From: Pseudophaeomoniella oleicola
Taxonomy: Eukaryota; Ascomycota; Eurotiomycetes; Phaeomoniellales; Phaeomoniellaceae
NCBI GenBank assembly: GCA_003868215.1
Contig: QWDQ01000014.1
Coordinates: 372,001-436,000, forward strand
Length of the DNA: 64,000 nt
Direction of reading: 5' to 3'
In this document: piece by piece, positions 44,309 to 57,200 of the stretch
Position numbering within the stretch: the first letter of the stretch is position 1
Layout of the letters: every line of letters starts with the position of its first letter
Made by a program: the position numbers and the translations under genes
Notes under the pieces: model-generated
Seen by the model: the letters and a program-made list of their open reading frames with translations, nothing else
Database searches by the model: none
Told to the model about the DNA's origin: nothing

Positions 44309-46822
44309 TCAAAGTCGTGAGCGTCTCCTGAACTTCTTGCCAGATGTATCAAGATCTTTGCCAGCGGTTGCTAGAGCCTGGCCAGTGGCGTCAGCATAGA
44401 GTTGGGCACCCACATGTTCTGCAAGCCGGAACACTCGTGTGGAAACAGTGACACCGTCTCTACGGGCTTTGCCCTCGCGTCGAGATTTGGCAATACCCTC
44501 AGTGAAGTCCCACAACCGCCCCCTGGCTATGATGCTCCCAGTGTCTGGATCTCGCGCATACGCCCAGTCCGGGGTGACTCTGATGGTTGGCCCTTTTCGA
44601 GGCTCGGTGCTCTTGGCGCGAATAACAATTCCCTCTTCCTCAAAGCGCGAGTATGCGTTCTTTAAAGCTTCTTTGTTGACCGCCTCAAAGTAAGACAAAT
44701 CCCCTTGGTGATAGAGGGTTTTCCCTAGCTACCAAGACGTTAGCAGTAGTTCGCCGAGAGTCCCACCCTACATTTCAGACATACCAATTGAGCATAATTC
44801 TGTGCCTTGCCGTAGTCGATGAGAATATTCGGATCAACATTTGTCGGAGGCGTAAGGCTAATCAGTGAGACAGCTCCAAGCCATGCGGCTTCTATGAACG
44901 GCCAGATCAAGAAGCAATAGAAGTCAAAGACTTCTCGTCCTCGTTCGCGTTCGGCCGTGGTAAGACCCACCATCTTCTGGCCTTGTTCGTTATCAACGAT
45001 CTCAATCATCCCTTCAAATACCAGAGTAGCTATAGTCCGCTCAAGGTTGGTGTCGAAGCCCTCACCAGCCGGGAATATGAATTCTCCACGGAAAAGCTGA
45101 GACAAGAAAATAACCTGACTGCGCAGTTCATCCCATGGGATCTGCTGATTCAGTGAAGGACCACCTTGCTTGACCTTCGTGTACAAGGCAGCAGAGATCA
45201 GGGCCTCGGAGATGAAAAGGTGAATTGTCATGTTGCGGTAGAAAGACAGTTGAAAGCGGTCAATAGCATAGAAAGTTGGTTCCGCCAGACCGTCAACTTC
45301 GCCCACAAGACTAGATCCGAGTACATCTAAAGCCCGCTCAACAACTTGTTCGGTGTGTAACCCATGGAAGTGTGCAACACGGCCACCTCGTGCGTGGACC
45401 CTCTCTCGAAGCCAATCTACCTTGCTGACCAATTGCGACTTGCCGACGCCGCGCCCTCGTAGAGTGAGTAATACTGTGCCTACCAAAGCAGTAGGCATTA
45501 CAACGGAAACGGCGTTGATGTCTGACAGCACCTTATATCCCATGGTCCTCAGAATACGGGCATTGAGTGTGTCTGCACGTCCGCCAATGCTGTCGGCTCC
45601 AGCGGGTGCTTTGGACAATCTTTCTTCCTGCTCACTGATGAATTCCCGCAAACTCCAAGGCTCTTGAAAGCGAACATCAACTCTACCCAGCTTTAGGGAC
45701 AACACTGACGATGCTGACAGAAAGTCTTGCAGATTCTCTTTCGCTTTCGGCTTGCCGAGAAGTTCATCCACGTAGCTGTCAACTTCTATGACCTTATCGT
45801 ATTGTATAGAGACTGGACATATTAAGCAATCCTTGGATCGTCCAGAGCGGACACTCTCCATAATGAACTGCAAGATACCGTACTTGGGTGACAACAGTTT
45901 TCCCGTCCGAGATCGACCACCTGCGCTTGTTAGCTAAAGTAGTAACCCAGAGCAAGTGTGGCTAGCCTTCGATAAAGCACTCGAGATTGTACCCAAGTCT
46001 GAGCATTGTGTCAATGTACGCTTGCACAAGCGTGCCATACAATGCATCATCCCCAAAGCTTCTCCTGATCCACATAGCTCCTGCATGTTGCAGGAAAGAG
46101 CCTACAAGAGGAAAGTTGAGGTTGTCGCCGGCGACTACCACTGGCAGTGTGATGCCAAGCCTGTAGCAGATGACCTGCAAAGCAATGTAGTCGATATGAG
46201 TCTTGTGGCAGGGAAGGAAGACAATAGACACGTTCTCTTTGGAGGCCTTCTCCGCCACGTCTCGCAGACGGGATACTTCATCCCGGTCAACGTGTATCCC
46301 TTGATGATAAGCCCTCGTCAAAAGCTGCGTGACGGAGTAATAGGCAGTGCGAATAAAAGGTCGGCTCTCCATTTTGCATATCATCTGATCCGTCATGAGG
46401 TCGACTACCTGGCCGAGGGCAGCCAGAATCTGCTCCTTTCGCTCCGTTTCATTTGTCGTGAGAAGCCCTTGATCACGTTCCACCTTCACTCTATTTTCAG
46501 CCAGCTCGTATATTCTTTTCTGAAGGATGGGTGAGCTTGTGACGGCAAACTTCATTCTTTCACTATACCCGGAGAAGAATGAGGGCTGGCCAATGACATT
46601 GTGGTAACCACGCCATCCTTTACCGGACACGAACAGAGAGATCTCGCGAGCCCATGCCCAGGGATCTCGACGTAGGTAATTGTGACGCAGTAAATTCCTC
46701 TCGACTGGCCCGTTGGGCTCCCCAAACTGTTCTCGTTCCTGTGCTTCTTCTTCGACTGTAGGAGGTACTAGCACTTTCCCAACTACCTCCAAAGGGAGCT
46801 CAGGGGTTTGATCGACTACCAT
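44309..46822 (-). CDS. PlsB-type glycerol-3-phosphate/DHAP acyltransferase with PTS1-like end
   Basis: Exons on the minus strand are 46822..45967, 45920..44785 and 44728..44309, giving 803 residues. The acyltransferase motifs are LPCHKTHIDYIAL (HX4D catalytic motif), GDNLNFPLVG, AMWIRRSFG and FIEGGRSRTGKLLSPKYG, the last being made by splicing. That 46-bp intron has a GC donor (GAAG then GCTAGC); retained, it would stop at once. The second intron has a perfect TGCTAAC branch site. The protein ends RRRSRL, where SRL is a canonical type-1 peroxisomal targeting signal. This points to the GNPAT-like, peroxisomal DHAP acyltransferase branch rather than the ER GPATs Gat1/Gat2. It would make (acyl)-DHAP or lysophosphatidate for lipid synthesis. 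Confidence 0.9.
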
Positions 46823-47242
46823 GGCATCTACTGCTTGAGTAATGAGGAAACCGCCTCTGTAGAGTCATGAATAATCAACCCCTTTGATAGAACAAGCTTC
46901 TCAAGTGCTCACTCCAAGCCCGATGAAAAGTCCAATTGTTTACTACGTAGTATACAACAGACCGCCATGATCCTAGAAAGTGTGGGGAAGCGAAGTCGCC
47001 GAGGCATATCAACGCTGGCGAGCTGGGAACCTTTCAACCTTTCTCCAGGCGCAAGTCGGCCAAGGTGCAGGTGGGTCTTTCCCGACTCTGGAATTTTTAT
47101 TATTAGCGTTACTTCAACATCGCCCGCCATCACATCACGTCCACAAGGTGCTGGATTCTGTACACATAGTACCGCCGACCATGGGCCTATGACGAGACAA
47201 ACACAGATACCTCATTTCTCACCAGCTCACAGATAGCCTGTC
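46823..47242. promoter_or_regulatory. Divergent promoter region, GPAT / LEA1
   Basis: A 420-bp spacer between the two start codons. A perfect TACTACGTAGTA palindrome lies at 46941..46952. Confidence 0.5.
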
Positions 47243-48159
47243 ATGCGTCTCACAGCCGAGCTCATTCAAAATTCCCTATCTTACTTAAACCCTCTTAAAG
47301 AAAGAGAGTTGGACCTGCGAGGTGCGTGAAAAGAGCAGATACTACACTTTGAACGAGCAATGTTGATAGCTTTTGCAATATGCAGGTCACAGGATACGCG
47401 CGATTGAGAACCTCGGTGTTGCGAAGGTAGGTTGGTGCGGTGTATCAAGATAGAGCGAATAGCTAACCGCTATGCGACGCAGGACCATGATGCGATCGAC
47501 TTCACCGACAACGATATAACCTCTCTCTCGAACTTTCCACTAATACCTCGACTTCAAACCCTACTACTAGCTAGGAATCGTGTGTCACAGATACAAGGCA
47601 CTATCGCGAATTCACTACCTAATCTCACCACGCTCGTCCTTACTGCCAACCACGTTAACGAACTTGCCGACCTCGATCCACTGCGATCATGCACGCGACT
47701 GACGCATCTCAGTTTATTAGAGAACCCAGTGCGGCGAAAGGAGGTTTGTTGCCTCTCCAAAACTCTGTGGAATACAGACTGATAGTGTTATAGCATTACC
47801 GGCATTGGGTCATTTGGCGGATACCATCTCTGCGCTTCCTAGATTTCGAGCGGATCAAGGACGCAGAGCGCACAAAGGCAAAAGAGCTGTTCGGGACGGA
47901 ACAGGAACCCAGTGCACTTGCTTCAAAGATCATTGGCATCAAATCGCGAACGTTCGATCTACCGATGGGCAGTGCGAACGGCACTGCACCAGGAGAGAAG
48001 GCATTGAGGGTCAAGTTGACCGATGAGGAGCGAAAGAGGGTGGAGAAGATGATCAGAGAAGCAAAGAGTCTGCAAGAGATTACAAGGTTGGAAAAAGAGC
48101 TGAACGAAGGCAGGATACCCGGCGGTGTTTTGGGCACGGATGGAATGGATGTGTCTTGA
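47243..48159 (+). CDS. lea1: U2 snRNP protein A' (LEA1), leucine-rich repeat protein
   Basis: Exons are 47243..47321, 47386..47426, 47483..47743 and 47794..48159, giving 248 residues; the second exon is only 41 nt. The N-terminus MRLTAELIQNSLSYLNPLKE, followed by RELDLRGHRIRAIENLG, is diagnostic for U2A'. Leucine-rich repeats follow (NDITSLSNFPLIPRLQTLLL, LTTLVLTANHVNEL, LTHLSLLENPV), then the LRR cap HYRHWVIWRIPSLRFLDF. The charged C-terminus has DEERKRVEKMIREA. It pairs with U2B'' on U2 snRNA stem-loop IV. Confidence 0.96.
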
Positions 48160-48369
48160 GACCGTCTGTGATTCAAGGCGTTCTTTACGAGATGGGGGTT
48201 AAAGTGTAAAAAGACAAAAGCAAATTTATACGACGGGGTACTGGGTCTATGACCGTAGGGAAGGCCCTGCGCGTCTTTCCAGAAACCGATTCTATATCCA
48301 AAAGGCAACTATGTCCGGTGTTTCCTCCCCAGTCGTTATTCTTTCCATGAGCTCTCCTTCAATCCACTA

Positions 48370-49161
48370 TCATAATTGCAACCTCCTCATCTCATCTTTG
48401 GTCCAGAATTTGCGCATGTTCTCCGCCCCCAATTCTGCAACCTCGTCGTTCAGATGGTCCCACAGCACTTTCCCAAACCCGTCCATGACCACTTTCAATT
48501 CCTTCAGCTGCAGCTCCGTCTCGCCGCTCCTGCACTTGTCAAGATACTTCTCCATCTCTTCCAGGCCCTTGTGGATCTGCTTGTGCTGGTTCACCAGGTG
48601 TTCTTTTTGTCTGAACCGGGGCATCTTGCGACCCAGGTCGGGAAAGACGTAGTGCTCTTCGATGTTGTGGTGCGTTTCGAGGTGGGAGATGAACTGCAGG
48701 CCGATCTGGAGGAACTGGCGGATCGACATGCCGGATGGGCGGTGGTTGGATTCGCAGGCGGAGTAGAGGACTTGCCAGGAGTGGCGGAAGTGGTTGTGGA
48801 AGTATTCCATGTGGTCGGCGAGTTTGTTGTAGAGGCGGTGGTCGGCTGGGGAGAGGGGTGGTAGTTCTTCCGAGTGCGGTTGGCCATTGGCGCATTGATC
48901 TGTGGGTTTGGTTGTTGATGACGATGACGAGGAGGGGGAGGCTTCTTGCCCTAGAGGCGGCTGGGATTCTGCAGATGCCATGCTGTAGGGTTGCGCTCGC
49001 ACTCTCTGCGGCGCCAGAAGGTGGCGGTTTTGTGATTGGATTGGGAACGATGATATGCTCCTGGTGCTAGCGCAAACAATTACTGGCTTTACAGACAAAT
49101 TGCTTCCTAGCAAAGTTCGAATTACAGGTAAGATTGGACTTCTTAGTTGCCAAATAGACAT
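48370..49161 (-). CDS. Hemerythrin HHE-domain protein, likely mitochondrial
   Basis: The frame is open without introns from an ATG at 49254. I place the start at 49161 (MSIWQLRSPILPVIR, 263 residues), because it begins a basic, acid-free leader typical of mitochondrial presequences; ATGs at 49254 and 48981 are alternatives. The HHE domain includes DHMEYFHNHFRHSW, HLETHHNIEEHYVFPDLG, VNQHKQIHKGLEEME and LWDHLNDEVAELG, with His and Glu residues spaced as di-iron ligands across four helices. A Ser-run and Pro-rich linker precede it. Such proteins are linked to oxygen/NO or iron handling; the exact role is unknown. It is convergent with LEA1. Confidence 0.82.
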   Translation of the reverse strand: MSIWQLRSPILPVIRTLLGSNLSVKPVIVCASTRSISSFPIQSQNRHLLAPQRVRAQPYSMASAESQPPLGQEASPSSSSSSTTKPTDQCANGQPHSEELPPLSPADHRLYNKLADHMEYFHNHFRHSWQVLYSACESNHRPSGMSIRQFLQIGLQFISHLETHHNIEEHYVFPDLGRKMPRFRQKEHLVNQHKQIHKGLEEMEKYLDKCRSGETELQLKELKVVMDGFGKVLWDHLNDEVAELGAENMRKFWTKDEMRRLQL

Positions 49162-51439
49162 GAATGACTGCGAAAGATTCAGTCTTGTTTGCATGCAAAG
49201 ATATCTTTTGGTCGCATTTGCTGTGAAAGAATACTTATGTACGGATCCCCACATGCTTTATCTTTATCGCCTCGCTCCATTCCTGTCAGCGAGGCTTCTC
49301 GGCCGATACCGTGAACAAGTCACTGAGGATATCATCGTTGTTACAGATAATTCACGTTCGCCTAATAGCTTTTCAATGGATATGCAGATTTTCCTGTCGA
49401 TCTGCAGGTATAAGTTTCGTCCAAGACAGACATCTTCTCCATGCTAAACTGCACGAGATTGTTAAGAAGCTCTAGTCGGTATCTTGGATGGGAATCTCAC
49501 TTGCCCCGCCATGGCGTCTAGTAGGGCGTCTACGATGTAGTAAGATCTGTATTCTGGGGCGGGCTGGCGCCTATGGTTCGTTGTATTAGTAAACAGAGTC
49601 TCAGGATGGGGCATCTTCCTTTCGACTCGCAGGCAAAGTACCGTAACACTACGTCTATGTGAGTAGGTCCGTTATATACGTAGTAGAGCGCCCACAAGAA
49701 CGATCGATTTCCAGCAAATGGAATTGTTTTGAATTTCTTGTCTTGCAAAATGCATTCCGACAACGACTTCTCTTTCCTTTCTTGACGTGGTAGGGTATCA
49801 ACGGCTTCAAGAGTCATTCTTTGTCGTATGTTTATCTCTCAATCGCATATGGTCTGTGTATAGCAGTTGTATTCCATCCAGCTCCTGATGCTGGCTGTTG
49901 CTTGGTCCAGTTAAAGGGGTAGGAAGATTTGAATGTCTTATTATTTTTGATAATTGATTATCGCAATAATTAAGACTGGATACTGGACAAATTGCCAGCT
50001 CGGTTGCTCCTATTTGCCAAGAAGTTAGGTCGAAATGATGTTGTCTTAGTAGCTGAGGCAGTGAAGTGCAACTCCCGCCATTATTATTACGAGGCGCCAA
50101 CACATCTTGCTGGGCGTACAACTAAGCTTGCCGAAGCAATGAATCTCAAGCCGCTAGAGTTGCTTCGTATTTGCTTCTCTGCAACTAATCGGAATCTGTG
50201 GATGGGATACAATAAGCTGATATCCAACAGACAATAAAGGCGTCAGGTTATTGTTCTCCTGTAGCACCTGGTTTCGCCTCGGGAGATTTTCACGCAATCA
50301 AGGGCGTCCGAAAACCCTCCATTGTGTGAAGATCGCTTGCTCATTATTCATTACAATCTGTCTTTGGAGATTGTTGCTTGGAGATTCTTGATGCGGTGTG
50401 CGCTGTCAATGAAAACAGGATGCACTCGTCCTCTCCACCATGGTATCTACAACTAAGGTTCAAGCGGTGAAATCATTGAGAACAGCCACCGTAGTGCACG
50501 TAGGAGGACCAAAGAAAGTCCTGAGGAGGAGGAGGAGGATTGATGATGATGATGACGATGATGCATCCTATTCATCATTTATCATGCGGAAATCCACAAG
50601 TGGCTGGGCGTCCCTGATTTCTTTGTCGTGCCAAGGCGCTACAAGGGAATTAATCATTCTTGACTGGCTCGCTGGCTGTTTTGCGTACTCAAATCATCGC
50701 ATGGCCTCCCTTAGCGGGTTAGGGAATGAACAAGACCGGTGAGGGCAAATACAATCCAGTAGAAAGGGCTCGAGGCTTTGAGGGAGAAGGCGAGAAGAGG
50801 TAGGCTTGTAGCTATGGTACGCAGTAATTAGGTGCCTTAGGTACCTTAGGGGGACCTTGCAGAGCGGTAATCACTCCTGTCCGATGGTCGCAGATCATAT
50901 CAAATCCAATCAATCAATCCCCTTGCTCAAGCACAGCCCCTTTCACGTTTTTTTGCGGCCTGAAACGAGTAAACCGTTGGCTGTGTATCGTTGTAGGTTT
51001 TGGTAAGGTCGCTGGACCCCGTCGAGCTATTTCCCCCCAGATGTAGGGTACTGTAGTATTTGGACTCAACGTCACCAAACACTGCCCAGCGAGCCAGGTT
51101 CCTCACCCTTACCTACTTTCTAACCTTAGCCACAAAATCAAGGCAGGACAACAAGAACAAGACCACGGCAGACACACTTGCGTCCCAAGCTTATCGTATT
51201 CACTCGTTTCTATTTTGATTCCCACAACTACTGACGACGGCGACTTTCATCTGCATTATCTCGGCTGGCCTGTGATAACAATTCGCTAATTGCAAAACAA
51301 TACTTCTTGTCCAATGAGCAATTGAGACTTGGATACTGCCCTCTTGACTTATTCACCAATCTCACCCACCTCTACCGTTTTTAAGAAGTGTCATTTCTTT
51401 ACTTTCCCAGCCAAATACATCTAACAGTTTTCACACATA
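49162..51439. other. Intergenic region between divergent HHE gene and CAX
   Basis: About 2.3 kb. A GAGGAGG/GATGAT run lies near 50524-50570, inside a doubtful 100-codon ORF, and a TACGTAGTA motif occurs near 49677. The last 400 bp are pyrimidine-rich and likely form the CAX promoter and 5' UTR. No gene is supportable. Confidence 0.45.
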
Positions 51440-53514
51440 ATGCGTATGTATTGCGCCTCCACAAGCGAGGATGGTGACTGACCTGGCGATATAGACCGAT
51501 GGAGGAGAGCGGCCAAATATGCCGCATGGTATGATCGGGATGGCGAGCCAACTACCTACAACCCATTCAGAAAAGTCAGGTCGAATTCGAAGTCGTCCAC
51601 GCGTCCCAAAAGTCTCCAACATCAGGCAGAAGAGGGTCTCGCAGTTCATGGCGCGTTTCACGAGAGAGCCTTATCAGATCCTGATTATCGCCCAGAGAGC
51701 GCAGTGAATAGGGAGAGAGAGTTCCGAGGGGAGCCTCCAAAGCACGCCAACACCCTGCCTGATGCATCAAGTTCTTCGCCCATCGACGAGAAGAAATATG
51801 TCCCGCCTGCTTTCGAGCGAAATGAGAGTCCAATTCCCGAACAAGCGTCATTAGAGCGAGACGAAGAGTTGAAAGAGAAGGACGACAGTCCATTCGCAAA
51901 CGAAAATGCCGGCAAAGACTCGACCAGCAGCAAGACCATTGTGCCTAATCCAGACGGTGAAAAGCCGCGAATCAGGGGCAAGTTTAAACGATTTTTCAAG
52001 AAGAAGGAACCCGAGGAAATATCTACGACAGAAGATGAAGACGACGATAAGCCGGCTGCACCGAAATATACCTGGGGGAATCAGCTCAGAGCGACACTCC
52101 TGAACTCATGGATCAACGTCCTCTTGATAGCAGGTAAGTGGCATGGAAGATGAATGGCGCATAGCAAGGCTGACACTGCGTGTACAAGCTCCCGTTGGCA
52201 TAGCGCTCCATCCGGCAGGTGTCGACCCGATCATTGTCTTCGTGGTGAATTTTATTGCAATTATACCCCTCGCAGCTATGCTTAGCTATGCAACCGAGGA
52301 GATCGCACTGCGGACCGGGGAGACCATCGGCGGATTGCTCAATGCTACGTTCGGGTAGGCATGTTGCTCACTGAGGTCATTTCATTTGCTAACAATATTT
52401 AGTAACGCTGTCGAGCTCATAGTCTCGATCATTGCACTGCTTCAGAATCAGGTTCTTGTGGTCAAAACGTCTTTGATTGGTAGCATGTTGTCAAATCTGT
52501 TACTGGTCATGGGCATGTGCTTTTTCTTTGGGGGGCTCAATCGTGTCGAGCAAAAGTTCAACGTGGTGGTGGCTCAGACAGCAGCGAGTTTGCTGGCACT
52601 TGCCATTGGCAGTCTGATTATCCCAACCGCTTTTTACCAACAGTCGTCGAATGATGGAAGCGGCAATGGCTCCTCAGTAACTTGTAAGTTTTGAATCCTT
52701 CTCTCACGATTTTCCGCTTACCCAGGCTACAGCACGCCGTCATAACCTGGCACCGTTGTCTCGAGGCACTGCTGTTGTCCTTCTCCTGGTTTATGGGTGC
52801 TATCTCTTCTTCCAGCTAAAGACTCACATCGACATGTACAACGCGCCGGGTGAGAAGACCGAGAAACGAAAGTCTAACAAGAAGGATAAAGGAGATGCTA
52901 GCAAGGGCATTGCAAATATCGGTGGTGCATTCGCAGCTTCGACGCAAGGTGAACGTGTCAGACCTGCAATGGCTGATCAACTAGATAATGATGAACCTGA
53001 GACGCCGCAATTGAGTATCTGGGTAGCATTCATCACGCTTGCCATCTCGACGGTTCTGGTGGCCATATGTGCTGAATTCATGGTGGACTCAATCGATGCT
53101 GTCTCAGACCATATTTCGAAGACTTTCGTCGGTCTGATCTTGTTGCCAATCGTTGGCAATGCTGCCGAGCATGCTACAGCTGTCACCGTGGCTATCAAGG
53201 ACAAGATGGATCTTGCTATAGGCGTTGCGGTCGGTTCTAGCATGCAAATTGCTCTTTTGGTGTTGCCTCTTATTGTTATCCTCGGTTGGATAACCGGTCA
53301 CGACGATATGGTAAGTGTCATTGTCGAGCTGTTTCTTCATTCGCTAATCGATTGGTAGACTCTTTTCTTTGATACCTTTCAGATTGCCGTCCTTTTCATT
53401 GCTATTCTCCTGGTCAACTACCTCATCCAAGACGGCAAATCCCATTGGCTTGAGGGTGTTCTCTTGCAGACTCTTTATGTACTAATTGCGCTCGCTTGCT
53501 ACTTCTACGACTGA
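51440..53514 (+). CDS. vcx1: Vacuolar Ca2+/H+ exchanger (VCX1/CAX family)
   Basis: Six exons: 51440..51443, 51495..52133, 52189..52354, 52403..52683, 52733..53310 and 53359..53514; 607 residues and all phases agree. The first coding exon is just ATGC. A long polar N-terminus (about 205 residues, Lys/Glu-rich, with [10 protein letters not shown]) precedes 10-11 hydrophobic segments. The two cation-binding repeats are clear: [22 protein letters not shown] continuing [12 protein letters not shown] (c-1), and [20 protein letters not shown] followed by [14 protein letters not shown] (c-2). An acidic/polar loop lies between the two halves. Intron 4 most likely ends at 52732 (giving [12 protein letters not shown]), since the AG at 52725 leads to a stop. 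It sequesters calcium in the vacuole using the proton gradient. Confidence 0.95.
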
Positions 53515-54223
53515 GAAGCAGCATTTCGGTTCATGTCTTTCCACAGACTCGATCTTCCTATTTGGTGGTACTCCATATTCTGCGAGTCGATTGTTCGCTC
53601 AGATACTGAGCTGGCGAGTCTCACGGAGCTTGGCTATAACCCCTGGCCACCCAAATCCCTAAATGCTGGGGTCAGCGAGGATCAAAAAGTATTAGGTTGA
53701 TACGCCTCATTCAGGATGCTCGATATCGGGCAACTTTCTTATCAAACAATGGAGTTGAAAGCGACCCGTTTTGTAACGATAGCACTTCGCTGCTCTGTCA
53801 GATTCTTTTCCTATAGATACTCTATTCTGCTTGCTAAACAATGTAAATATACATAATACTAAAGAACTCTGTCGCTTATCAAGATCGTAATATCAGCTAG
53901 GATTGGTTGTTCTCCAGACAAGTTGTCGGTTTGGCAGGACATAGTTCGTCACGTGATCTCGAATAGAACCTTAACCTATCAACTTCGCCTATAACATCGG
54001 CTCAAGCATATAACAATCATCTCACAGTACGCCTAGCTTTAACAAGATCGTCCAATATCTGTTTCACATTTGATAAAGCTATCTACCGTTGCGATGTCCA
54101 AGCATTACGTAAAGGTTCCCGACTCAAGGAAGCCTCCTCACAGCTTTTCACGAAAAAAGCCCCAGTGCTACAGTATTTCCTGCTAAGGGATAGTCGTCGT
54201 CTTATAGTGATTGTTGGCCCAGC
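53515..54223. other. Intergenic region between CAX and IML1
   Basis: A 709-bp spacer between two plus-strand genes, containing the CAX 3' UTR and the IML1 promoter. Nothing distinctive was recognised. Confidence 0.4.
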
Positions 54224-57200
54224 ATGACCTCGCGAAAACCTCGAAGCTCTCATCGTCGTGATAATAGCAAAGGTAGCAATGAGACCATCAAGGCTACCAT
54301 CAACACAGGCACTCAACGCCACGATCCGTTCAGAAGCAGCAAGACATGCAGTCTTTGGGTTCATGACGAGAACTATTCGAAGGAAGATGTTTTGCTAGAT
54401 CTTGATTTTCTGGGCAAAGACGTTCTTCATGAAGGTGACCTAGTAGAGGTCACTGCCGCCTCCACGCATCCCGAGACCCGCGATTTCCAGATTCACTTTG
54501 ACTCAGCTTCCAAAAATGAAACTACAGCGTCCGGTATTCTTGGCACAATCGGCCAAGATAGACCATCCTCAGAAGGTCTTCATAGCTCTAAGCACTCGGC
54601 AAGGGCAGAGCGTTTGAAGGAACATTATGCGGACGCATCTCGGAACAAGGGCACGTTCATCTTTGTCGCGAAACCCGTCCCCGAAGACATTAAGTCTCGG
54701 ACTGCTGGAGTCCAGATATCACTGAAGACGACGATCGCGTCGGCGTTCGGATTTCGAAATGGAGATCAAGTCACGGTGTCACTGGCAGACCAACAGGAGC
54801 ATACGGCTTCACATGTAGAAATCGTCTTTCGTGATATCTACCTTTCTCGAGCCGACATGTGGCGGCTGGTCCTCTCCGAACTCTGTGATCAGACTATATA
54901 CAAGGGGCAGAAGCTTCTCTTCCTTGGTACTATCAAAGCCACAGTCAAAACCATTTATGCCCATGGTACGAGGGTCGCTTCAGCTTATTTTTCAAAAAGC
55001 ACAATCCCGATCTACCGTAGCGAATCTGCAAGGTATGTCCTGTTCATACAGATGTCGCGAGAAATGTGGAATTTCGATTCGGAAGGTACGGGGGAAATTC
55101 TGTTCTCAAGGGTGATCGATGGTTTCCTACCGGATCTTTTTAAAAGGTGGCAAAGCTTGGATGCAAAGCATTTGGTCAGCATTGTTATGTTTGCCAGGCT
55201 GGAATACGATTATCATCAACTGGTCAGTCTTGGACAGTTACATTCAGCTGAGCTGAAACAGTCACAATTTGATTCCGGTCGCACGAAGTACAGGGATTTC
55301 TACCGTGTGGTCGTGAGCGACATGTCTAGTGGACAGTGGACTTTGATCCTAAATGCCCTGAAGAAAGAGTTCCGAGTCTTCCTCCGAGATATCTCAATAC
55401 AAGAGACCACATATCTACATCCTCCACAAGGCAATAAGGCCGAAGCTGGGGCTGTCGGAAAACCACGAATCGCTGGCCGGCCAAGCTTAGCTCTTCGTGG
55501 CAACATCCTGGAAGCCATAAACATAGCCGCTTCGCAGTTCGGGAGAGATTATATCGATAGAGATCTCGTGAGGACCGGTATCTCCGTCATTGTCATCACA
55601 CCTGGTCCTGGCGTCTTCGAAGTGGATCGTGAGCTGCTCCATCTCACTTCAGAGAACGTTACCAACAACGGTATGGGAATCGATCTTGTATGTCTGTCCA
55701 AAATGCCGTTACACTCGGTACCTCTGTTCAAATATCGACCTCCCCGTCCGACAAACCGGGTCCATGTAGGAATGGATGGACTGCATCCGGAAGGCGTCAC
55801 AAGTTCAAGACCACTTCCTGGGTCGCTCAATCTACCTCGTCTAGGAGCGTCTCCTTCCAATAATATGTTGTCTTCAACTCCAAAGTCGCCGTCTACAGCA
55901 TGGCGAATTAATCATGACGCTACAAACTGGCTTTACGGAATTCCGCAGTGGATTGATGTCTCGTTCTGGTCATCGGATGCTACGAACAAAGAAGTATGGG
56001 ACACCAGACGTGCTACATATCTGGATACAAAATTCACCAAGTCTTTCGTCCCCCAAGTACGGATGTACGAACTTCAGATGATGGGTGTTACGGAGGCAGG
56101 GCTTGCCAATATCTCCATACCTTACCTGAGCGAAGGTCCTCAAGGCTTACAGCGGTTATCGCGACACGTGAATCCCAAACGAAATTTAGTGCTAAAGCCC
56201 TCCAAGAGACACCTAGGGGCCTTGAGTTCTTCTCAACGCAGCCAGCCGGCTTATCTGGATCATGGAGAGAGCCCCCAAAGCACAAGAAAAGGGGTAAAAG
56301 CGCTCATTGTAGCTCACAACCGGACCAATAAGCATAAGCTTGAGCGTATGGATGAATATGATAGTCATGTCTTCGAAGCACAAAGATCTAGAAGATGGGT
56401 TGAAAGCAGAATGAAACTCTCGAAGAAGCAAAAACAGCCCGACACAGCTGCTCCCAGCCAACACCGTCCCAAGCTCGTAGAAATCCCATCAAGTTCGACG
56501 ATCACCGTTTCCAGCCAGCTTGCTCACCAGGAATCAGCAATAGCCCCGGCAGAGGAGAAGCACCGTCCTGTGAAACCCTCAGCGAAGCCAGTTGTGGCAC
56601 CCGTTCAAAGACCAGGCGGTGGCCGTATTGCTCGATCTATCAGTTATGCCTTGAGAGGGCTGGGTACAGCACCGCCACGAGCGACTGCAAGCACGTCAAT
56701 CAATGTAGAGAACATTTCAGCTGCAGGTATGACAAAGGGAGATAGAAATAGTAAAGGTTTTGCCGAATCGGTGCGGATCAAATCTCCCGACAATCAACGA
56801 CAGAAAGCTGTTGACAGAATGTCAGTCGACTCGGAACGGAGTGATAATTCAGACACTAGCCGAACAATGTCACAAAGGCCACAGTCACCTTCCAGACCAA
56901 TATCAATCAAACGAACAGGCCGTAATGTGGGACATTCCCATCGGCTATCGCAAGATGTTCATAACTCCTTTTCCACCAGCACAACTAAAGTAGACGGAGA
57001 ACGTGATGGTGTTGCGGCCGCTACCCATACGCGCGAGAGTACTTCTCATTCTCCTGACCGTGAGCATCTAGGAGTCTTGACTCAACATCACTTACGGGAT
57101 GTCTCACCATGGATAAAAAACGTAAACCCCTCAAACCCAAAGAAAAACGATCCGAATGCCACTTTGTCCTTTGGTCGCTGGCAGCATGTATTCCCGCGGG

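Noticed and set aside
50440-50742. 100-codon ORF with an Asp run
   Set aside because: Driven by a GAGGAGG/GATGAT simple repeat; no conserved motif.
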